A stretch of 64,000 bases of DNA from Manis javanica (Eukaryota > Chordata > Mammalia > Pholidota > Manidae): the NCBI RefSeq assembly GCF_040802235.1, contig NC_133165.1, positions 45,645,629 through 45,709,628 of the forward strand, given 5' to 3'. The notes under the pieces were generated by a model. The model made no database searches. It had not been told where the DNA came from and was given only the letters and a program-made list of their open reading frames with translations. The position numbers were made by a program, and so were the translations under genes. Positions 48,201-59,264 of the stretch are shown here, piece by piece (the stretch's first letter is position 1; each line of letters begins with the position of its first letter).

Positions 48201-48900
48201 CCTTTGTGGTCTTTATATACTTTGTGTGAAAAGTTGGTTGGTAGGATTTCAATCTTTTGGAATTTACTGAGGCTCTTTTTGTGGCCTAGTATGTGGTCTA
48301 TTCTGGAGAATGTTCCATGTGCACTTGAGAAGAATGCGTATCCTGTTGCTTTTGGGTGTAGAGTTCTATAGATGTCTATTAGGTCCATCTGTTCTAGTGT
48401 GTTGTTCAGTGCCTCTGTGTCCTTACTTATTTTCTGTCTGGTGGATCTATCCTTTGGAGTGAGTGGTGTGTTGAAGTCTCCTAAAATGAATGCATTGCAT
48501 TCTATTTCCTCCTTTAATTCTGTTAGTGTTTGTTTCACATCTGCTGGTGCTCCTGTATTGAGTGCATATATATTTATAATGGATTTATAATGGTTATATT
48601 CTCTTGTTGGACTGATCCCTTTATCATTATGTAATGTCCTTCTTTATCTCTTGTTACTTTCTTTGTTTTGAAGTCTATTTTGTCTGATACTAGTACTTCA
48701 ACACCTGCTTTTTTCTCCCTGTTGTTTGCATGAAATATCTTTTTCCATCCCTTGACTTTTAGTCTGTGCATGTCTTTGGGTTTGAGGTGAGTCTCTTGTA
48801 AGCAGCATATAGATGGATCTTGCTTTTTTATCTATTCTATTACTCTGTGTCTTTTGATTGGTGCATTCAGTTCATTTACATTTAGGGTGATTATTGAAAG
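45239..48900 (-). pseudogene. L1 ORF2 pseudogene of the younger half
   Basis: Covers the whole protein in pieces. The endonuclease (48538-47858) has LGDFNTPL and IDHILGHK. The linker is at 47788-47525. The palm (47112-46651) has [15 protein letters not shown], and FEDD in place of FADD. Then come 46681-46331 and C-terminal parts at 45874-45239. Frames change at least five times and the polymerase motif is altered, so it is inactive. Confidence 0.88.
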
Positions 48901-49231
48901 ATATGTACTTATTGTCATTGCAGGCTTTAGGTTCGTGTTTACCAAAGGTTCAATGTTAGCTTCTTTACTATCTTACTGTCTAACTTAACTTGCTTATTGA
49001 GCTATTATAAACACTGTCTGGTGATTCTTTATTTCTCTCCCTTCTTATTCCTCCTCCTGCATTCTTCATATGTTGGGTGTTTTGTTCTGTGCTCTTTTGT
49101 GTTTCTTTTGACTGTTTTTCTGGGTAGTTGATTTTATTTTTTGTCTTTAGTTAGTATTTGGTTAGTCTACTTTCTTTGTTGTGATTTTATTTTCTCTGGT
49201 GACATCTATTTAGCCTTAGGAGTGCTCCCAT

Positions 49232-50057
49232 CTAGAGCAGTCCCTCTAAAATACCCTGTAGAGGTGGTTTGTGGGAGGCAAATTCCCTCAACTTTTGCTT
49301 GTCTGTGAATTGTTTAATCCCTCCTTCATATTTAAGTGATAATAATGGTGGATACAGCATTATTGGTTCAAGGCCCTTCTGTTTCATTGCATTAAACATA
49401 TCATGCCATTCTCTTCTGGCCTGTAAGGTTTTTGTTGAGAAGTCTGATGAAAGCCTTATGGGTTTTCCTTTGTAGGTCACCTTTTTTCTCTCTCTGGCTG
49501 CCTTTAATATTTGGGTCCCTTCTTTTGGGAGTTCTGTGTGCTTCCATGGTCTGAGCAAGTATTTCCTCCCCCAGTTTGGGGAAGTTTTCAGCAATTATTT
49601 CTTCAAAGACATTTTCTATCCCTTTTTCTCTCTCTTCTTCTTCTGGTACCCCTATAGTGTGAATATTATTCCATTTGGATTGGTCACACAGTTCTCTTAA
49701 TATTGTTTCATTTCTGGAGATCCTTTTATCTCTCTCTGCATCATCTTCTCTGCATTCCTGTTCTCTGATTTCCATTCCATTAATGGCCTCTTGCTCCTCA
49801 TTCAGTCTGCTCTTAAGTCCTTCCAGAGATTGTTTCATTTCTGTAATCTCCCTCTGGACTTCATCCCTTAGCTCTTGCATATTTCTCTGCAGATCTATCA
49901 GCATCATTATGACCTTTACTTTGAATTCTTTTTTGGGGAGATTGGTTAGATCTATCTCCCCCGGCCCTCTCTCAGGGGTTGTCTGGACTATTTTGGACTG
50001 GACTAAATTCTTCTGCCTTTTCATGGTGATAGAGGTAGCTGTTGGCTGGTACAACAT
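49232..50057 (-). pseudogene. L1 ORF1 pseudogene of the younger half
   Basis: Starts MKRQKNLVQSK and keeps the coiled coil (EITEMKQSLEGLKSRLNEEQEAIN) and LRELCDQSKWNNIHTIGVPEEEE. About 60 bp are then missing relative to the sister copies, which shifts the frame. The domain end (KGKPIRLSSDFSTKTLQARREW) is read only in the other frame (49594-49232). Confidence 0.82.
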
Positions 50058-50965
50058 GTGTCAGCTGAGAGAACAAACTCCTTTCCTGTTTGCTGGTCAC
50101 CTTTTCCTTATCCACTACTTGTGTCAGTTACCAGCACTCCTGGAGCAGCTTCTGGGTTAATCCCCTAAACTGCTGTGGGCGGGGTCTCTGTCACAGTAGC
50201 ACGGAGCCCTGCAGGGAGTGGCAGGCATGCTGGTTGCGCTCTCCCACGAAAGCGGTGCCCCTGCCGGGCAGCTGTGCACCAACAGCAGCCTTTGGGTTTG
50301 GCCCGGGCAGCTGTGTGCCGGGCTGAGCAGCTTCTGGTCATGCGGATGCTCCTGGGCTGCTCCTCCTCTGCCACCACCGGCATGCGTGGGCCACTCCTGG
50401 GCTGCTAGGTCACCACTGCCGCTGGCTCGGCAGGCCGCTTCTGGAACCCTATGGTGCCTCCACTCCAGACTTGTGCGGGCAGCTCTGTTGCCATTGCTGC
50501 TGGCCCACGTGGGCTGGTCCCATGCAGCTCAGGTGCTGCCACCATGGGCTCACGCAGGCCGCTCTGTCAGCACCACTGCCACCACGGGCTCGCGCAGGCT
50601 GCTCCTGGTTCCCTCTGGCACCACCTACCCCGGGGGCACACTGTCACTCTCCCACTACTGGGCCAGTGTGTTGGGGTCTGCACTGGTTGGGGGAATGACT
50701 GGCAGGCTGCTTATTGCCATGAGGGGCTTCAGAGCTGTGCTGCCACCCTGGGGGTTAGGTCACCTAGAGTTCCCCAGATTCCCAGGTGCTGGGGTGCGTG
50801 TGTCAATGACTTCATCCAGCTGTGAGGTCCCTGTCCCTTTAAGACTTGCAAAAAGTGCTCGCTTTTCTTTCTTCTCAGGGGTGCCGGTTGCGAGGACCTG
50901 CTCACAGGTTTGCTTTTCTGTTTCTCTAATATCCAGCACCCCGTGCACTGTGTGTCTGCGCTTCA
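50058..50965 (-). promoter_or_regulatory. L1 5' UTR of the younger half, GC-rich with internal repeats
   Basis: Homologous at its far end to 36331-36500 of the L1 in the ERV, so about 310 bp of the true 5' end are missing. The part at 50340-50640 is GC-rich and contains several degenerate repeats with the core 'gccaccaNgggctcNcgcaggc' that the shorter 5' UTR at 36020-36836 does not show. Confidence 0.65.
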
Positions 50966-51900
50966 GAGTGAGTGGAGTGTTGAAGTCTCCTAGAATGAAT
51001 GCATTGCATTCTGTTTCCCCTTTTAATTCTGTTAGTATTTGTTTCACATATGTAGGTGCTCCTGTGTTGGGCATATAGATATTTATAATGGTTATATCTT
51101 CTTGTTGGATTGACCCTTTTATCATTATGTAATGTACTTCTTCCTCTCTTGTTACTTTCTGTGTTTTGAAGTCTATTTTGTCTGATACAAGTATTGCAGC
51201 TCATGCTTTTTTCTCTCTGTTAGTTGCATGAAATATCTTTTTCCATCCCTTCACTTTTAGTCTGTGTATCTCTTTGGGTTTAAAGTGAGTCTCTTGTAGG
51301 CAGCATATAGATGGGCCTTATTTTTTTATCCATTCAGTGACTCTATGTGTTTTGATTGGTGCATTCAGTCCATTTACATTTAGGGTGATTATTGATAGTT
51401 ATGTACTTATTGCTATTCAGGCTTTAGGTTCATGGTTACCAAAGGTTCAAGGTTAACTTCCTTACTATTTAAGAGTCTAACTTAACTCACTTAATATGCT
51501 ATTACAAACACAATCTAAAGGTTCTTTTTTTTCTCATCCTTTTTCTCCCTCCTCCATTCTTTATACATTAGGCATCATATTCTGTACTCTTTGTCTATCC
51601 CTTGATTGACTTTGGGGATAGTTAATTTAATTTTTCATTTGCTTAGTAATTAGCTGTTCTACTTTCTTTATTGTGGTTTTATTACCTCTGGTGCCAGCTA
51701 TTCAACCTTAGGAACACTTGCATCTATAGCAGTCCCTCCAAAATAGACTGTAGAGATGGTTTTTGGGAGGTAAATTCTGTCAGCTTTTGCTTATCTGGAA
51801 ATTGTTTAATCCCTCCTTCAAATTTAAATGATTATCTTGCCTGATTAAATAATCTTGGTTCAAGGCCCTTCTGCTTCATTGAATTAAATACATCATGCCC
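50966..51900 (-). pseudogene. start of L1 ORF2 and inter-ORF region, older half
   Basis: Encodes the N-terminal endonuclease (TIINIYMPNTGAPTYVKQ, LGDFNTPLTL) and then runs directly into 5' UTR sequence of the younger L1. Upstream pieces have several stops. Confidence 0.8.
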
Positions 51901-52570
51901 TCCCTTCTGTCCTGTAAGGTTTCTGTTGAGAAGTCTGATGATGGCTTCATGGGCTTTCCTTTGTATGTGATCTTATTTCTCTCTCTGGCTGCTTTTAATA
52001 GTCTGTCCTTATCCTTGGTCTTTGCCATTTTAATTACTATATGTCTTGGTGTTGTCTTCCTTGGGTCTTTTTGTTGGGAGACATGTACACCTCCATGGCC
52101 TGAGAGACTTTCTCCTTATCCAGATTGGGGAAGTTTTCAGCAATTACCTCCTTGAAGGCACTTTCTATCCCTACTTCTCTCTCTTCTTCTGGTACCCTTA
52201 TAATGCAAATATTGTTCCGTTTGGATTGGTCACACAGTTCTCTCAATATGCTTTCATTCTTAGAGATCCTTTTTGATCTCTGTGCCTTAGTGTCTTTGTA
52301 TTCCTCTTTTCTAGTCTTTATTTGATTTATCATCTCCTCCACCATATCCAATCTGCTTTTAATACTCTCCATTGTGCTCTTCAAAGATTGGATGTCCAAC
52401 CAGAATTTATTCCTGAGTTCTTGAATATTTTTCTGTACCTCCATAAGCATGTTCATGATTTTTATTTTGAAATCCCTTTCAGAAAGATTCATGAGGTCAA
52501 TGTCATTTAAATCTTTCTCAGGAGTTGTATTCATAATTTTTCTTTGAACCAGGTTCCTTTGGTGTTTCAT
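51901..52570 (-). pseudogene. L1 ORF1 pseudogene, older half
   Basis: 177 codons from MKHQRNLVQRK through the coiled coil and LRELCDQSKRNNICIIRVPEEE to the middle of the RNA-binding domain, then decayed to about 51900. Clearly a different subfamily from the ORF1 at 50057. Confidence 0.82.
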
Positions 52571-53527
52571 ATTTGTATATGGCTCCCTTTAGTGTCCAGA
52601 AGCTCTACTCTCTGGAGCTGCTCAGCCCCTGAGTCAATGTTGGGGGGGTCACAGGAGAGTGGTATTGGTGCCTGGTGGAGGAAAGAGCTGTTTCCTGCTT
52701 TTTGGCTGCTATGCCTGTCTCCACTGCCTGAACCAGTGGGCCAAGACCACAGCTATAAGCCTGTATGCTTTGCATTTGTAGTTGCTGTAGATAGGTCTTC
52801 CCTCTGACTAGCCTAATGCCAGGGTAGTGTTTGCCATTTGTGAGCCGAGTGGCGCTGGCCAGGAGAAAGGTAGAATAGGCTGCATATCATGGAGGAGGTC
52901 CTTGGAGCTGTGTAGCCAGCCAGGGAGCTGGAGCACCTAAAGATCATGAAAGCTCCCAACATGCTGGGCAGAGTGCACCCAGACAATTTTGTCTACCTGT
53001 CCTTTCTTCTGAGCAATAAGCTCTGTGCAATCCTTGCCCTTTTAGTAGCCCTCTTGCTTTTAGGAAGTCTCTCAGACTGCCCGCCTTTCTTTTGTCCCAC
53101 AGCAGCTGGATATGGATCCCTGCTTTCCACAAGTGGCTGGAATCTCAGTCTCTGCAGGAATTCTGCCTGTCTTAGCATTCCAACCCCCAAATCATGAGAG
53201 TACCATGCAAGCACCATGAAATGTAGGTTTGTGCTCCCAGAGCAGATGTCCAGAGTTAGGTTTTCAGCAGTCCCAGGCCTCCACTCCTTCCCTGCTCCAT
53301 TTCTCTTCCTCCCGCCAGTGAACTGGGGTGGGGGAAGGGCTTGGGTTCCCCCAGGCCACTGCTTTTGTACATTACCCTGTTCCATGAGGTTTATTCTTTT
53401 CTCCAGGTGTATGCAGTTTAGCGCAGTCCTCTTTCCTGTTGCTCTTTCAGGATTAATTGTATTATATGCGGTTTTAGGAGGAAGCCTGTGTCTCACCTCT
53501 CATGCCACCATCTTTAATCTCTGTTTG
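52571..53527 (-). promoter_or_regulatory. L1 5' UTR, older half, with YY1-like start
   Basis: About 950 bp. The minus strand begins near AAGATGGTGGC (53502-53516), the YY1-type site at the 5' end of mammalian L1s. It reads through to the ORF1 start at 52570. Confidence 0.7.
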
Positions 53528-53536
53528 TCTACTTAT

Positions 53537-54254
53537 TTTTTTAGATGAATTCTTCCTGACACAAAGAATGAGTGCATCCTTGTGACATCATTCCATGGTG
53601 CCCACTTTGATAGCTTATCCAGCATATATGAACGGTGGATGTGGCTAACTTGGACAATTCAGGTGGAGACTTCATCCCTTTGATCATTATATTGTTGTGT
53701 GCTCTGGAGAGTGACTATTCTTTCAGAGGAGGAAAATGAATAAAAGAAACAAAGTAAAAATTAACTAAACAAAGAAAAAAGTTGCAGTTGATCAAGCATT
53801 TCAGTAAGATGTGTGCAGGCTGAAAAGGAAATTAAAGCCAGGTTCCCAAGGGACTTTAACATCAGTGTCCAGACCAGTCTACACAAAATTCTTTTTCAAG
53901 ATGTGTTTGGCAAGATGTTCAGGATCTGAACTGAAGCTAACCCCTAAAATAAAGCTAACTGCAGAGGAGAAAGATAATGGCTGCCCAGATCAATTGTATC
54001 TGAGAGACTGAAAAGAAAGGCCATGTGTGGTGAAAATCTGGAGGAGAAGAGAATAAATATTTACTCAGGATCTGACATGTGCCACACCTATGCCAGAAAG
54101 TTGACAAAAATTGGTTGGTCTCTATCTCCAACTTACATGTGAAGAACCTGAAGTTCAATAGGTCATGAAGCGAATAGGGGCTGGAACAAGACTTTAAGTC
54201 ATGTCTCTCAGAAGACAACATCCTGTAGGTGAATTATTGGTACACTACTGTAGG
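53537..54254. other. intergenic with MIR remnant
   Basis: A reversed MIR lies at about 54040-54200 ('gtgaagaacctgaagttcaataggtcatgaa'). The 66-codon frame at 53811 has no recognisable domain. Confidence 0.45.
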
Positions 54255-54375
54255 TTTCTGACTTCAAAAATGACTAACTCATTTCGCAATATATATACAT
54301 ATGTCAAATCATTACATTGTATACCTGAAACTAATACAATGTTATATGTCAATTCCATTTCAATTTAAAAAATGA
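54255..54375 (+). repeat. short L1 3' end
   Basis: 'cattgtatacctgaaactaatacaatgttatatgtcaattccatttcaattt' is a typical L1 3' terminus with a short A tail. Confidence 0.7.
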
Positions 54376-54769
54376 TTAACAATGTATACTTACCTGCCCT
54401 GAGTCTGGGTCTCCAGAGCCACTCTAGTTACTGCCCTAGAGGTGTCCTAATCCACTGCTAGCCTGACAGTTTCTAACTAAGAGTGTTGATATATAAAGAA
54501 CCTTACCCTTTGCCGAGAGGAAGAGTTTAATTTTTAAAGGATTTTGTTTTTTTCTAAACTGCAGTTCACAATAGGAAATAATATTTTATATTTTGACCAA
54601 GTACACACAGTATAGAGTATTTAACTGAAACAGTATTTTAGGAAATAATATTAGCCTTTTTTACATGAAATGCTCTCTGATTTTCTTTTCTATCCTACTT
54701 TTAAATATGCTGGTCTAGAGCTATTAAATTAATTTCATGGCCCAGTAGCAGGTTAAAACCTACAGTTTG

Positions 54770-55200
54770 CAAAACACTATCATTGAGGCTTTTGGTTGAC
54801 TTGGAGACCTATTTTCCTCATATTACAAATGCAGAAATAAGAGGCTCCAGGGAATGAAGTGACTTAAGTTCACACAGCTAAGTGTTGGATGGAGGACCTC
54901 ACCCCAGAATTCTGTCTTTATGTCCAGTATTCTTCGGAATACAGTTTCTCCAGAGAAATCGCAAATAAGAAACTAAAGAAAACCCAAATGCAGCCCTGTG
55001 AGAAGAGACACAGATGCGTGAGAAGACGAAGGAGGGGCATTTATGGGCAGCCTCCCAGCAGCCTAGGCATTTGTCAGGTCCTTATGGGTTGCCTGCTCTG
55101 TGCCAGGTGGGGTGCAGGAGCTGAGATTCAGGATGGATAAGATGCAGTCCCTGCCTTGGAATGGGCTCCAGCTTTAGAAGAGCAGGCTGGCATGTAAACA
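54770..55200. repeat. MIR and L2-type remnants
   Basis: A reversed MIR lies at about 54780-54890 ('attacaaatgcagaaataagaggctcc...cacacagctaagtg'). An L2-type phrase lies at about 55065-55200 ('ctctgtgccaggtggggtgcagga...gatgcagtccctgcc'). Confidence 0.5.
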
Positions 55201-55324
55201 GATAAATTGCAGTGCAGGGTAATTAGGACCATACATCATGTAAGAAACACAGCTGGAGGCCGGAGAAAGGAGCAATGAATTCTGTTTGAAGTGGAGGGGC
55301 TAGGAAGAAAAGAGACCTGGACAA

Positions 55325-55470
55325 TGTGAGGTAAGTCTCTGGGGTGGGTGCAGAGAGGTGGTGGTGGGTCCAGGGAGGCTGTGGTGGGTGCAGGGGAGTG
55401 GAGTGGTGGATGCAGGGGGGTGTAGTGGGTGCAGGGGGTGTGGTGGATGCAAGGGGAGGCAGTGGACTTG
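55325..55470 (+). repeat. minisatellite, G-rich
   Basis: Six or so degenerate copies of about 20-27 bp with core 'gtggtgggtgcagggg' on the plus strand. The minus-strand frame through it (His/Pro/Thr-rich) is a by-product. Confidence 0.8.
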
Positions 55471-55471
55471 A

Positions 55472-55642
55472 GGATGGGCTGATGTCTTTTTTTTTTTAAG
55501 CTTTGATTGATATACACTCTTATGAAGGTTTCACATGAAAAAACAATGCGGTTACTACATTCACCCACATTATCAAGTCCCTACCCATACCCCAATGCAG
55601 TCACTGTCCATCAATGCAGCAAGTTGGATGGGCTGATGTCTT
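55472..55642 (-). mobile_element. 135-bp L1 3' end with 17-bp target duplication
   Basis: GGATGGGCTGATGTCTT occurs at 55472-55488 and 55626-55642, exact. Between them is a T-run plus about 125 bp of reversed L1 3' UTR ('ccccaatgcagtcactgtccatca'). An extreme 5' truncation. Confidence 0.9.
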
Positions 55643-56199
55643 AAGGGGGGCAGGAGGATAGCATTTTAGGCAGCTGAAGCAGGTCAACAAACTGTAGGGT
55701 ACTGTAGAGGCTGGTCTGTGAGGCTGGGGATAGGAGGGGAGGAAGTGGAGGGGCTGTCTTTGCAACTTACTGAAGTCACTTCTCACTAGATTTTAGTTTA
55801 TGCATTGGAACAGCGACAGGTGAACAGAAAAGCAATATTCACATTTGTTTTGCAGTAAAACCCTTTGTTCAAATGAACTGCCATGGAGTCCCAGTGTGTA
55901 AATGAGGAGGTAGAGAACTTTTTTTTTCCTTAACAGGAAGCAGACGTGTCATTGTTTAGAAATATATTTTGAAAGATCCTTGATGGGGTGAAGGAGCAGA
56001 TTCTCATCCTTAGAATTTGCGCCAAGACCTTGAGAAGAGGATGAGCTGCTTTGTTAGAGAGACGGAGTAGCTCTCAAGCCATCCAGACCGGGAGGGCAGA
56101 GGCGCCAGAGAAACGGGAAAGGTTCACACACTCCTGCTACCTCTCGCCCAGCCCCAAGCCCATTCTCCACAGAATCCAGAGCAAATAAGCCTTTGAACA
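55643..56199. other. intergenic, no gene seen
   Basis: Unique or unrecognised sequence. Confidence 0.4.
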
Positions 56200-56660
56200 G
56201 GCAGAACCCTTCACTGGCTTCCCTAATTCCCAGAAAGACTCCAAAGCCCTGACCTGGCATCCTAGGCCCTGCACCATCTGCCCACAGGCTGCAGCTCCCA
56301 CGGCTTCCTTCACAGCACAGTCTGACGCCTTGCTGTTTCTAATTCATCCCACACACCTTCCACTCAGGGCTGCCTGAGCCCTCTGCCTGGCACTCTTCAC
56401 CCAGGTATCTGAGTCTCCATCATTCAGTCAGGTCTCGTGGCAGATGCTACGGAGCAGAACCATCTACTCTCACTGCGGGCTTACTGCCTCAGAGTAAGTT
56501 ACTGCTCTGCGCCAACGCGGAGGCGCATCGCCTGCCTCTCCTGCTGGACTGGAGGTCCCCAGACGTGGGGTTTGACTCTTCCTCCTCCTTGCAGCTCCCC
56601 AGCATCTAGAACGGTGCCTCCAATGTAGAGATGCTCTATAACCGTCTGTTGAGTGAGTTG
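56200..56660. repeat. L2 remnant
   Basis: Classic L2 text: 'cccttcactggcttccctaattcccagaaagactccaaagccctgacctggcatcctaggccctgcaccatctgccc', ending in 'ggtgcctccaatgtagagatgctctataaccgtctgttgagtga'. Confidence 0.7.
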
Positions 56661-58224
56661 CTTTGCCAGGGTGGCAGAGGAGGTAAGCTGCTTGGCAGTA
56701 GTGGAAAGCTCGATGGCTTTGGACTTTAACTGCCTCAGGGTCTGGGGCCAGTAGGCCCTCAGCCAGCCCCTGGGTGAAATGTGGGACAGTTCAGACAGGA
56801 GCTAATGAGGAGAAGCAGAGGTGCCCCTTGGTCCTCCTTCCTTCTGGCAAACCCCAGATGTCCCTTCATTAGCTAGCTGATTGCCTTCCTTGTCTCTGAG
56901 ATCCACAGAGGATGCACGCTGAGACCGAACCCCCGCCCCACTCCCCCACACACAAGAGGGAAGGCATCTCTTGCCGTCTGAGAGAGGACTGAGGTCTGCT
57001 GTGGGGAACACAGGGACCAGTGTGTCAGCATGAAAGAGACTGTGGTTTCTTCATGTGTGGGGTCAGTGTGTCAGTGAACCTTTGACAAGTGTGTGAGCCT
57101 CTGTTCTGAAGGTCCTAGAGGTATCTGACATGGAAATGGGAGGGCCTTCCTCCAAGGTGTTCACCTGGGACCTCTCTGACCTGCCATCTTAGCTTTCTGT
57201 GTTTGGTGACACACTGTGTAATAGGCTCTTAATAAGGAAGAGGAGGGATAAAAGAAAGAGAGTGCTTTGGAGAGATGGAGAGACAAAGAAGAGAAGAGGC
57301 AGAGGGAAAAAGGCACAGAGGGGATATAAAGAAAAAACCTCAGAGAAGGAGCTGCAGGGGAAAGATCAAGACAGAAAGGGAAAGATGAATCCTGGAAGAG
57401 AAGGGCCTACAAAGGGAAGAAATGGATGACATCAGCCCTGGCAAGTTTCAGACCCACAGGAAGAAGTGATAGTCCTGTGTATGCTACAGCCCCAGGGGGA
57501 TTCAGCCATTGTGCCCAGGAGTCCTGAGGATTCTGAGCCCAGAACTGCCCCTGGGAGAGGACTTACTACTCTCCTACTGCCTCAGCTTCCCACTTGCCTG
57601 CTGGACTGACTCTGTCTGTTCCCAAGAGGGGGGATCAGTGTCCACCTGCAGCCCCATGTCACCCTTCTCAGAGAGAAAAGGTCCCAGAAGAGTCTGTGGA
57701 TTGACGATGGAGAGCTGAAAAAAAGCAAGTACAGCAAAATATTAACCACGGTAAAACCTACATGGTGGGCATATGGGTGTTCACTGTACAATTCTTCATA
57801 TTTCCTATATGTTCGAATTTTTTTCATACAAACTATCGGGAGAGAGAAAAAAATATCTGGCAAATAATTGGCACTCCTAAGTATAAGGTGTAGGAAGTGT
57901 AACCCTTTTCTAGGATAATCAATATTTTAAATACATGGAGACGGCAGTGGTTATCCCGAAAGATGACAGATTGTAGGTGAGAGCATCTGAGAATCCAAAT
58001 AGGGGAGGAGAACCCTAGACCACACCCAGAGGTGATTCATAATTTTACCCACCCAAAGCTGCTGGTCCCTCGGTTGGTGACCTTTTCTCAAGATTATTCT
58101 GCCTCCCCTGAGATCTAGGCCTTGGCCCAGAGCAGACCCCACTCTGCCACCTGTAACCCTTGGGGAGGGGCAGTGATAACATGTTCCACACTCTGCCTGA
58201 CAACTGACCCTAAGAGGTTGATCA
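56661..58224. other. ZG16 upstream flank, including a purine-rich tract
   Basis: 57230-57430 is A/G-rich on the plus strand and produces a Lys/Arg/Glu-rich frame with no domain. No exon was recognised. Confidence 0.45.
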
Positions 58225-58289
58225 TGTTTGCTCAGGAGGTGAGGTTCACACAATTAAAAGGAGGGGCAGGGCTTGGACCTGGTATAAAA
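58225..58289 (+). promoter_or_regulatory. ZG16: ZG16 core promoter: FOXA-like site and TATA box
   Basis: TATAAAA at 58283-58289 lies about 25-30 bases before the presumed start site. TGTTTGC (58225-58231), a forkhead (FOXA) type motif, lies about 55 bases upstream. A TATA-driven, forkhead-linked promoter fits a gene expressed strongly in pancreas and intestine. The factor assignment is inference. Confidence 0.65.
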
Positions 58290-58312
58290 GTGCTGGAAGT
58301 TTCTGGGGAGTT

Positions 58313-58334
58313 ACTTTGCACCTGAAACTGACAG
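58313..58334 (+). other. ZG16: ZG16 exon 1 (5' UTR)
   Basis: A short untranslated exon inferred between the TATA-defined start (about 58313) and a strong donor site (CAG/GTGAGG, cut after 58334). Intron 1 would be 923 bp, to the acceptor at 59257. Confidence 0.6.
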
Positions 58335-59264
58335 GTGAGGGGTGACAGAGGCATGGGTTTAGGGGTGACAGGTATGCCTGGATTTACATTTGGGGGAATT
58401 CAAGCTGAGCTGCAGAATAACTTGCCTGGATTGAGTGGCAGGGGAGACTAGATGTCAGCAAACAGGAGCATCGGGATCTGAGCTAGTCTTGGGATAAAGC
58501 TATCTCGGTCTCAGCTGAAGGACTGGGGACACCTGGGGGGCTCAGGGGAATGGATATAGCTAGATTTGTGTTACTGGAGAAAGAATTGTGACAAATATAC
58601 CAGGTGCCTGGGATCTACTATCTTGAGATGGTCCCAAGTCCTGGACCTTCTCAGTCTGTCCTGCTTCCCCAAGGACTGCTGGGACACTGGTCTCTTCCAT
58701 TACCACATTCACTCCTCGGGTGGCACAGAGACACACCTCTAAAATGCTCCTTTCCTTTTGATCTGAAACCAAGGCAAAGTTAATTAAAAATTTATGCTAT
58801 GCCCCTGATGCCCCGCAAACTGGGCTAGTCTGCCACAGGCTGGCTTTAGTTAGGTCTTGCTCCACTCCTGGTTTGGTAAGCTCGACCATCTCTAAGATTT
58901 GGGGGTCTCCTCCACTTCTGTAGAAAACTCCTTTCCTGCTTTGCACCAGCAGGGAATAGGGCTTAACAGAGCTCAGTCCAGACAGAGGACTGGGACTGAT
59001 CCAGTTTGAGGTAGAAGCAGAGGGTTGCCACAGCCAGACCAGAGAAAGGCAGAGGGGGTAAGGACACAGAAGATAGCATCTGTGAGGAACAGACTGGAGA
59101 CTGTGAATAATCCTTTCTAAGCCCAAGGCTGGGTTGGTTAGGTCTGGTTTGACAGACCAAGAAGCCTGAGCCTCAACTGGAGGTCAGGGATGCCTGGGTA
59201 AGCGAAGTTCAGAAGAAAAAGGGTAAACCTGCACTTTCTCCTTTCTTCCCCCTCCAGCCTGAGA

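Larger units (their letters stand above)
44719..53536 (-). mobile_element. 8.8-kb composite L1 (two joined L1 copies)
   Basis: Read on the minus strand: an older L1 with 5' end near 53527 (5' UTR, ORF1, start of ORF2) stops inside the endonuclease at about 50965. It joins a younger L1 that begins within its 5' UTR and continues through ORF1 and ORF2 to the 3' end at about 44739. A 9-mer TCTACTTAT lies at both outer edges (44719-44727 and 53528-53536). This suggests the whole composite went in as one unit, or at least that these are its outer limits. The 3' tail is a (TA)n run rather than pure A. Confidence 0.7.

Noticed and set aside
50218-51078. Plus-strand frame of 286 codons, the longest in the window
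   Set aside because: Lies antisense to the GC-rich L1 5' UTR and the adjoining L1 endonuclease. Its end is the reverse reading of L1 ORF2.
55236-55568. His/Pro/Thr-rich minus-strand frame of 110 codons
   Set aside because: Translation of the minisatellite at 55325-55470.
57199-57429. Lys/Arg/Glu-rich 76-codon frame
   Set aside because: Produced by a purine-rich low-complexity tract. No conserved motif.
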